Assembly (NCBI RefSeq): GCF_017874595.1
Contig: NZ_JAGILA010000011.1
Coordinates: 124,001-188,000 of the forward strand
Direction of reading: 5' to 3'
Length of the DNA stretch: 64,000 nucleotides
DNA from: Sinorhizobium kostiense
GTDB taxonomy: Bacteria; Pseudomonadota; Alphaproteobacteria; Rhizobiales; Rhizobiaceae
This document shows positions 58,932-64,000 of the stretch, piece after piece. The notes below the pieces were generated by a model. That model was not told the DNA's origin, made no database searches, and saw nothing but the letters and a program-made list of their open reading frames with translations. A program made the position numbers and the translations under genes. The first letter of the stretch is position 1. The number at the start of each line of letters is the position of its first letter.

Positions 58932-60110
58932 TCAGATTCCCGGTAGCGTAAAGCCGGCGAGCCTGGCTTCGAGCATCCGGATCGTCGCCACATCGGCATT
59001 GGCGAAGGCAAAGCGCAGATAGCTTTCCTGACCTTCGCCAAAATAGTCGCCCGGCAGACAAACGATGCCGGCAAGCTTCGCCAGCTTCTCGGCCACGAAT
59101 TGCGAGTCGATGTCGGGGAAGGGGTGACGGATATAGGCGAAATAGGCGCCGATCGCCTTCAGCTTCCATTGCGGCAGCCGACTGAAGACGTCTCGAAGCG
59201 CACTTGCGCGCGCGGCAATCTCGGTGCGGTTGGCAAGCCGCCAGTCGGCGAGCGCCGGAAGGGCCTTGGCGACGGCGGCCTGGGGCGCGCGCGGAGCACA
59301 GATCTGCAGGTTGTCCATGACCTTGGCGACCTGCGCGACCAGCTTGGACCCGCCCGTGATTGCGCCAAGGCGATGGCCGGGAATGCAGAAGGATTTGGAG
59401 AAGCTGTAGAGGCCGACGAAGCCCTCCTGCCATTCCTTGGCCTGGAGGAGGCGGTGCGGTGCCACGTGGGCCTCAGGCAGGAAATCGCGATAGGTCTCGT
59501 CGAGGATCAGCCAACTGTCGTTCCTGCGGCAGAGCTCGTAGATGCGCTGAATGAGATCCGGCGGGTAGACGGCACCCGTCGGGTTGTTCGGTGATACGAG
59601 TGCCAGCGCGCGGACGCCCGGACGGAGCGCCGAAGCGATCGTCTCGATTTCCGGCAGGAACCCGGCGCCGGCATCGCAGGGTGCGAGCTCGACATTGATC
59701 CCGAGCATCGCCAGCGTCGTCTCCTGATTGAAATAATAGGGGTTGGTCATCAGGACCGTATCGCCGGCGCCGGCAATCGCCACCGCTGCCGCGGTGAAGG
59801 CCTGATTGCAGCCGGAGGTAATGTGGATGTTTTCGGCGGTAACGGCGGCCCCATAAAGCGCAGCGACATGCTCGGCATAGGCTTGGCGCAGTTCCGCTTC
59901 GCCCTCGATTGCGCCATAGCCGGCATAGGCCGGCGAGGCGGCGGCGTCGCCCAGCCATTTCAGCATATCCGGATGAGCGGGATAGCCGGGTACTGCCTGG
60001 GAGAGATCGATCAAGGGACCTCTTGCCCCGTCATAGGCCTTCGCCCAGGCGAGGACGGACGGGACCGGTGGCGGCGAGAGCCCTTCGACGAGCGGATTGT
60101 AGTGGGGCAT
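58932..60110 (-). CDS. Class I/II PLP-dependent aminotransferase
   Basis: 392 residues. AYAGYGAIEGEAELRQAYAE at the N-terminal lobe, SPNNPTGAVYPPD, Asp204/Tyr207 in ILDETYRDF and the Schiff-base Lys239 in YSFSKSFCIPGHRLG are all present. It follows the LysR gene after 44 nt on the same strand, so that regulator is co-transcribed. The substrate is unknown; polyamine context suggests an amino acid linked to arginine, ornithine or putrescine breakdown. Confidence 0.89.
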   Translation of the reverse strand: MPHYNPLVEGLSPPPVPSVLAWAKAYDGARGPLIDLSQAVPGYPAHPDMLKWLGDAAASPAYAGYGAIEGEAELRQAYAEHVAALYGAAVTAENIHITSGCNQAFTAAAVAIAGAGDTVLMTNPYYFNQETTLAMLGINVELAPCDAGAGFLPEIETIASALRPGVRALALVSPNNPTGAVYPPDLIQRIYELCRRNDSWLILDETYRDFLPEAHVAPHRLLQAKEWQEGFVGLYSFSKSFCIPGHRLGAITGGSKLVAQVAKVMDNLQICAPRAPQAAVAKALPALADWRLANRTEIAARASALRDVFSRLPQWKLKAIGAYFAYIRHPFPDIDSQFVAEKLAKLAGIVCLPGDYFGEGQESYLRFAFANADVATIRMLEARLAGFTLPGI

Positions 60111-60154
60111 GGAAATGTTTCCCGTTTACTGAAGAGGTGGGGCGCGCCGCCGCC

Positions 60155-61171
60155 CTATGATTTGATCTTGCGGCGGTTACGCGGCGATGAAATGGACAAG
60201 GCTGCCCCGGATTCGTCACCGGAGTCCTCGGGTTTCGACACGCGGGAGCGGAGGATCGTGCGGGCGGACACCTGTAGTTCCGGCATGGGGTCGCTTTCAA
60301 GTGCGGCGAACAGCCAATCGATGAAGACCCGCACGATCGGGGCGGCCCGAACCTCGTTGCGACAGGCGACGAAGAAGGCATCGTTGGCGGGTACCGTCAA
60401 ATCGAAGGGCGCGATCAGTTCGCCGCGCGCGATCAGGCTGCCGGCGGTGATCGTATCGCCGAGCGCGACGCCCTGGCTGTGCAGAGCGCCCTCCGTCGAA
60501 AGCCGTGCGTCGCTCATGAAATGCTGCCGGCCGCGCTGAAGGTCGGCCGCGTCGGCGGCGGCGAGCCATGTGTTCCATTCGCGGCCATCGTCGCCATGCA
60601 GCATTACATGGTCGCGAAGATCGCGTATCGAGCGGAGCGGGCGCAAGTTGAGGAGCGTCGGGCTTGCGACGGGGAAAAGCTCCAGCCTGCTCCAGAGCCT
60701 CGCCCAGCAATCCCCCCAATTGCCATCGCCATAGAGCAGGCAGAGATCGACGTCGCGGGAGTGGAGGTTTGCCGCGTCGTTCGAAGCGATCAGCGTCAGT
60801 TCGACGTCGGGAAACTGCTCGGTGAAGCGATGCAGACGCGGGATCATCCAGAGGGAGAGAAGCGCCGGAACGCAGGTGATCCTGAGCTCGCCGCTCGTCG
60901 CGGGACGCGTCATCGCCGCAGTGGCGGCCGCGATCTCGGCGAAGGCATGCGTCACGGCAGGCAAGAGGAGCGCGCCCTGAGGCGTCAGTCTCAACCGCTT
61001 GCCGCCGCGCTCGAAGAGAGGGGTGTTGAAAGAGAGCTCGAGCGCGCGGATCTGATGGCTGATCGCGCCGTGGGTAACGTTGAGCTCGCGCGCGGCGGCG
61101 GAAACCGAGCCGCGGCGGGCCGTCGCCTCGAAGGCGCGCAAAGGATTCAACGGCGGCAGGCGGCTCGACAA
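60155..61171 (-). CDS. LysR family regulator (GcvA-like)
   Basis: 338 residues from a TTG start at 61171: LSSRLPPLNPLRAFEATARR is the conventional GcvA-type opening, so the TTG is preferred over any internal ATG. The helix-turn-helix spans about 18-65 (GSVSAAARELNVTHGAISHQ). The C-terminus after about 300 is an extra Ser/Arg-rich tail. It is divergent from the speB-like gene and upstream of an aminotransferase; it probably controls both. Confidence 0.88.
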   Translation of the reverse strand: MSSRLPPLNPLRAFEATARRGSVSAAARELNVTHGAISHQIRALELSFNTPLFERGGKRLRLTPQGALLLPAVTHAFAEIAAATAAMTRPATSGELRITCVPALLSLWMIPRLHRFTEQFPDVELTLIASNDAANLHSRDVDLCLLYGDGNWGDCWARLWSRLELFPVASPTLLNLRPLRSIRDLRDHVMLHGDDGREWNTWLAAADAADLQRGRQHFMSDARLSTEGALHSQGVALGDTITAGSLIARGELIAPFDLTVPANDAFFVACRNEVRAAPIVRVFIDWLFAALESDPMPELQVSARTILRSRVSKPEDSGDESGAALSISSPRNRRKIKS

Positions 61172-61196
61172 TGGGGTTTCGAAGGTCGATATGTTA

Positions 61197-61213
61197 TGTG
61201 AGTTTTTCTCACA
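61197..61213. promoter_or_regulatory. LysR-type binding site TGTGAG-N5-CTCACA
   Basis: A perfect 6-bp inverted repeat of 17 bp total, containing the T-N11-A LysR box geometry, lies 26 nt upstream of the LysR start and about 180 nt before the speB-like gene. This is where LysR regulators usually bind for autoregulation and divergent activation. Confidence 0.55.
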
Positions 61214-61390
61214 CGAAACACTATAACAATGTCAATTGATTTTCCAGACGAATTGTCACGTAATAGACGGCAACGAAGGCAAAAGCCTGGGGAACATGAC
61301 TGCCGGACGCGAACGGCGAATCCGCGGAAATGCGATTGCGCGCCGTGCTCCGCCAATGCCCTTGGCTGAAAATGTGGAGACGCTCCTCGC

Positions 61391-62449
61391 ATGGTCTGGG
61401 ACGAAAAGAAGCTCGGCGAACTGAAGGCGAAATACGGCGAAAGCCATGGCGGCGAGCTGTTCGATCCGGTTTTCCGCAGGGTCGCGGACAAGATCTTCAC
61501 CAAGGGGGGCACACGGCTTGCGCCTTATTCCGGTATCCCGACCTTCCTCAGCGCACCGTACATGCCGGTCGATGCAGATAAACCCGATTTCGGCAATCTT
61601 CAGGTCGCCGTAATCGGCATTCCCATGGATCTCGGCGTCACCAACCGCCCGGGCTCGCGCTTCGGACCGCGGGCGCTGCGCGCGATCGAGCGCATCGGTC
61701 CCTATAACCATGTGCTCGGCTGTGCGCCGGTTCACGACCTCAGGGTGGCCGATATCGGCGACGTGCCGTTCCGCAGTCGCTATCGACTTGAACTCAGCCA
61801 CGACGACATTGAAAAGCGGCTCAACCAGATCGTCGATGCGGGCGTCGTGCCGCTCTCGGTCGGCGGGGACCACTCCATTACCCATCCGATCCTGAAAGCG
61901 GTCGGCAAGAAACAGCCGGTCGGCATGATCCACATCGACGCGCATTGCGACACCGGCGGGGCCTATGATCTCACCAAGTTTCACCACGGCGGCCCCTTCC
62001 GCAATGCGGTACTCGATGGCGTGCTCGATCCGACGCGTGTGATCCAGATCGGCATCCGCGGCTCGGCGGAGTATCTCTGGGAATTCTCCTATGAGTCCGG
62101 CATGACGGTGATCCATGCGGAGGAGATGAGCGGGCTTGGCATTCCGGCAATCATAAAGAAGGCGAGGGAGATCGTCGGTACTGGCCCGACCTATCTATCT
62201 TTCGACATCGACAGCCTCGACCCGGCCTTTGCGCCCGGAACAGGCACGCCCGAGGTCGGCGGTCTCACGAGCCGCGAGGTGCTCGAACTGATCCGTGGCT
62301 TGAAGGGCATCAACCTAGTCGGCGGCGACGTGGTGGAGGTGGCGCCGCAATATGACGCGACGACCAATACGGCCCACGCCGGCGCTCAGGTTCTATTCGA
62401 AATCCTAAGCCTGATGGTCTTCAGTCCGGCGGTCACAGGCACGCCCTGA
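61391..62449 (+). CDS. speB: Agmatinase/ureohydrolase family enzyme (SpeB-like)
   Basis: 352 residues. All six binuclear manganese ligands are visible: His161 (GGDHS), Asp183, His185, Asp187 (IDAHCDT), Asp272 and Asp274 (SFDIDSLDPAFAPG). The GTGTPEVGG loop is that of agmatinases and guanidinobutyrases. It releases urea from agmatine or a similar guanidino compound, giving putrescine or an amino acid. Followed by a polyamine-type ABC transporter and near puuAB, it closes an arginine/agmatine-to-putrescine route. Guanidinobutyrase or guanidinopropionase activity cannot be excluded. Confidence 0.9.
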   Translation: MVWDEKKLGELKAKYGESHGGELFDPVFRRVADKIFTKGGTRLAPYSGIPTFLSAPYMPVDADKPDFGNLQVAVIGIPMDLGVTNRPGSRFGPRALRAIERIGPYNHVLGCAPVHDLRVADIGDVPFRSRYRLELSHDDIEKRLNQIVDAGVVPLSVGGDHSITHPILKAVGKKQPVGMIHIDAHCDTGGAYDLTKFHHGGPFRNAVLDGVLDPTRVIQIGIRGSAEYLWEFSYESGMTVIHAEEMSGLGIPAIIKKAREIVGTGPTYLSFDIDSLDPAFAPGTGTPEVGGLTSREVLELIRGLKGINLVGGDVVEVAPQYDATTNTAHAGAQVLFEILSLMVFSPAVTGTP

Positions 62450-62606
62450 ATGAGACGGCGCGGCCGGTAACGGAGGTCGCGTCAACCGTATCCGAAGGGT
62501 ATGATGTCGACATTTACAGTCGGGGTGACCGGAGCCCGAAGAGACAAAGAAAAACAACGACAACAGGGAACGCGGCGAGTGCCGTAAAAAACGAAGGAGA
62601 CAAGCG

Positions 62607-63686
62607 ATGAACATCAATTCCATCAGGCGCCGCACGCTGCTGGGGGCGGGGCTTGCCGGTGCAGCGGCGCTGGCGATGCCGGCGGTGCTGAGAGCGCAGG
62701 ATCGGTCGCTGAAGGTCGGCGTCTATGGCGGCTACTTCAAGGACTCGTTCGACAAGAACATCTTCCCTGAATTCACCAAGGCCACGGGAATCGCGGTCGA
62801 GTCGGTGGCCGAGCCGACGGGCGAGGCCTGGCTGGTTCAGCTCGAGCAGGCTGCCCGCGCCGGCCAGGCGCCGGCCGACGTTTCGATGATGTCGCAGGTG
62901 GCGATGCTGAAGGGCCAGGCGACCGAGCTCTGGACCCCGATCGACATGACGAAGATCAAGGATGCATCGAATCTGCTCGACCGTTTCATCAACAAGTATC
63001 CGGATGGCCGGGTTGCCGGCGTCGGGGCGGTTTCCTGGTACATCACGCTCGTCACCAACACCAACGTCTACAAGGAGCCGCCGACCTCATGGGCTGCCCT
63101 GTGGGATCCGGCGAATGCCGACAAGCTCGGCCTCCTGGCGCTGGTTTCCAACTCCTTCCTGCTCGAAGTCACCGCCAAGACCTTCATGGGTGGCACCAAT
63201 GCGCTCGACAGCGAAGAGGGCGTCCTGAAGGCGTTCGAGAAGCTTGCCGAGGTGAAGCCGAACGTCAGACTCTGGTACCGTGACGAGGCCCAGTTCGAGC
63301 AGGCTCTAAAGTCGGGCGAAATCCCGATGGGCCAATACTACCACGACGTCACCGGGCTTGCGGCGGCCGATGGCCATCCGGTCCGCTCCACCTTCCCCAA
63401 GGAAGGCGGCATCCAGGATTCCGGTTGCTGGGCGCTGTCGCGCGCCTCGCAGAAGGTGGAGGAGGCGCATATCTTCATCGATTACATGTGCCAGCCCGCG
63501 ATCCAGGCGACGCTGTCGCGCAAGGTCGGCACCGCGCCCACGGTCAAACGTGAGTCGACTGACCTGACGGATAAGGAATTCGCGGCCGTGTCGTCGGATA
63601 TCGAACCCATCATTCCGCGCTATGATCTCTACCAGACAAAGTCGGATTGGCTGAACCAGAAGTGGACGGAGCTTATCGTCGGCTGA
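62607..63686 (+). CDS. ABC transporter substrate-binding protein, spermidine/putrescine type, Tat-exported
   Basis: 359 residues. The N-terminus MNINSIRRRTLLGAGLAGAA is a twin-arginine signal, unusual among binding proteins of this class, which mostly use Sec. The SBP_bac_8 fold follows (VGVYGGYFKDSFDKNIFPEF, PADVSMMSQVAMLKG). AAGGAGACAAGCG precedes the start. It lies upstream of the ATPase gene cut by the window edge, with 150 nt and a hairpin between. Polyamine or guanidino compounds are likely ligands. Confidence 0.9.
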   Translation: MNINSIRRRTLLGAGLAGAAALAMPAVLRAQDRSLKVGVYGGYFKDSFDKNIFPEFTKATGIAVESVAEPTGEAWLVQLEQAARAGQAPADVSMMSQVAMLKGQATELWTPIDMTKIKDASNLLDRFINKYPDGRVAGVGAVSWYITLVTNTNVYKEPPTSWAALWDPANADKLGLLALVSNSFLLEVTAKTFMGGTNALDSEEGVLKAFEKLAEVKPNVRLWYRDEAQFEQALKSGEIPMGQYYHDVTGLAAADGHPVRSTFPKEGGIQDSGCWALSRASQKVEEAHIFIDYMCQPAIQATLSRKVGTAPTVKRESTDLTDKEFAAVSSDIEPIIPRYDLYQTKSDWLNQKWTELIVG

Positions 63687-63706
63687 TGTACGGGTTCGCC
63701 CCACTG

Positions 63707-63756
63707 TCCCGCTCCCACTGCTGGAGCGGGAGTCGGCGGCCTTAAACCGCCCGCGG
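63707..63756 (+). terminator. Hairpins between the polyamine-type binding protein and the ATPase gene
   Basis: Perfect 9-bp stem TCCCGCTCC-N7-GGAGCGGGA (63707-63731), then AAACCGC-CC-GCGGTTT (about 63744-63759). Neither is followed by a long T-run. Such structures after a binding-protein gene usually protect its message or attenuate the downstream genes. Confidence 0.5.
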
Positions 63757-63836
63757 TTTTGGGTAAGCGGATCTAGCAGAAGCAACACAGCCGCAGGAGC
63801 CCGAAAGGACTCGCTGCCTCGCGGAACGGGGAACAT

Positions 63837-64000
63837 ATGTCGGGACTTGTCCTTCAGAAAGTCGTCAAGGAATTCGGTGTCTTCCGGGCTGTCAATGACG
63901 TCAACCTGGACGTGCCGCACGGCACTTTCGTTTGCATGCTCGGTCCGTCCGGCTGCGGCAAGACCACGCTGCTCAGGATGATTGCAGGGCTCGATCTGCC
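63837..64000 (+). CDS. ABC transporter ATP-binding protein, spermidine/putrescine type (partial, 3' end off window)
   Basis: The 54 codons visible read [19 protein letters not shown] and reach Walker [10 protein letters not shown] at residues 36-44, then MIAGLDL at the edge. The family (PotA/UgpC) is clear but the rest is missing. ATG 63837 follows AACGGGGAAC. Permease genes are expected beyond the window. Confidence 0.88.
   Translation, partial: MSGLVLQKVVKEFGVFRAVNDVNLDVPHGTFVCMLGPSGCGKTTLLRMIAGLDL

Noticed and set aside
1-64000. Search by eye for tRNA, rRNA, CRISPR arrays, insertion sequences, phage genes and replication origins
   Set aside because: None seen: no regularly spaced repeats, no transposase or integrase motifs, no clover-leaf or rRNA-like segments. 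Covariance-model and profile searches would be needed to exclude small RNAs.

Overview
The window looks like a piece of a large replicon from a Sinorhizobium/Ensifer-type alphaproteobacterium. The evidence is uniformly high GC, tightly packed catabolic operons each with its own GntR, LysR or AraC-type regulator and ABC transporter, and an intergenic sequence at 35499-35602 that matches my memory of the rhizobial RIME1 mosaic element. I saw no rRNA, tRNA, CRISPR array, prophage, transposase or replication origin.

Layout. (1) 1-9 kb: a leftward operon for oxidation of an amino or imino acid (a monomeric FAD oxidase, a three-subunit HcnABC/LhpBEF-like FAD/[2Fe-2S] dehydrogenase and an aldehyde dehydrogenase), flanked by a DJ-1/PfpI protein (cut by the window edge), a small cupin, an Asp/Glu-racemase-like protein and a DUF2277 protein. 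(2) 9.2-20.5 kb: a hydroxyproline (hyp) catabolic locus with a GntR repressor, a P5CR-like reductase, a polar amino acid ABC transporter, a DHDPS-fold deaminase/dehydratase, a D-hydroxyproline oxidase, an aldehyde dehydrogenase, a proline-racemase-superfamily enzyme with a Ser/Cys active site and two SDRs. A second proline-racemase gene survives only as a 55-codon stump. (3) 20.7-25.9 kb: a LuxR-type regulator whose receiver domain has lost its phosphorylation residues, then a serine-cycle module (serine-glyoxylate aminotransferase, malyl-CoA lyase, malate-CoA ligase beta and alpha). (4) 26.2-35.4 kb: two convergent BCCT (betaine/choline/carnitine) transporters, two divergent GlxA/AraC regulators and a 990-residue fusion of a SerC-like aminotransferase to a SerA-like dehydrogenase. 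(5) 35.7-42.2 kb: a secreted sugar-dehydrogenase-like propeller, an AI-2E family exporter, a small membrane protein, an FAD-Rieske fusion, a non-canonical NRAMP and a minimal CDF protein. (6) 42.4-47.5 kb: an alternative cytochrome oxidase operon (subunits II, I, III, III, IV) behind a cytochrome c gene. (7) 47.7-53.8 kb: a GntR-controlled operon with a Cys/Met-type PLP lyase and a CUT1 ABC transporter. (8) 54-64 kb: polyamine functions (GntR, gamma-glutamylputrescine synthetase and oxidase, a small membrane peptide, a DMT exporter, an aminotransferase, a LysR regulator, a SpeB-type ureohydrolase and the start of a spermidine/putrescine ABC transporter).

How it fits together. Most of the window feeds nitrogenous compatible solutes and amines (hydroxyproline, quaternary amines, polyamines, D-amino or imino acids) into central metabolism. 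The most interesting part is 20.7-35.4 kb. Glyoxylate/serine-cycle enzymes, quaternary-amine uptake and an aminotransferase-dehydrogenase fusion lie together, and the promoter regions of sgaA and of one BCCT gene share a GGGTAG-N7/8-CTACCC inverted repeat. My working hypothesis is a coordinated serine/glyoxylate/C1 circuit in which the fusion could act on serine and hydroxypyruvate or their phosphates. All functional assignments come from reading the translated sequences; no database search was run.
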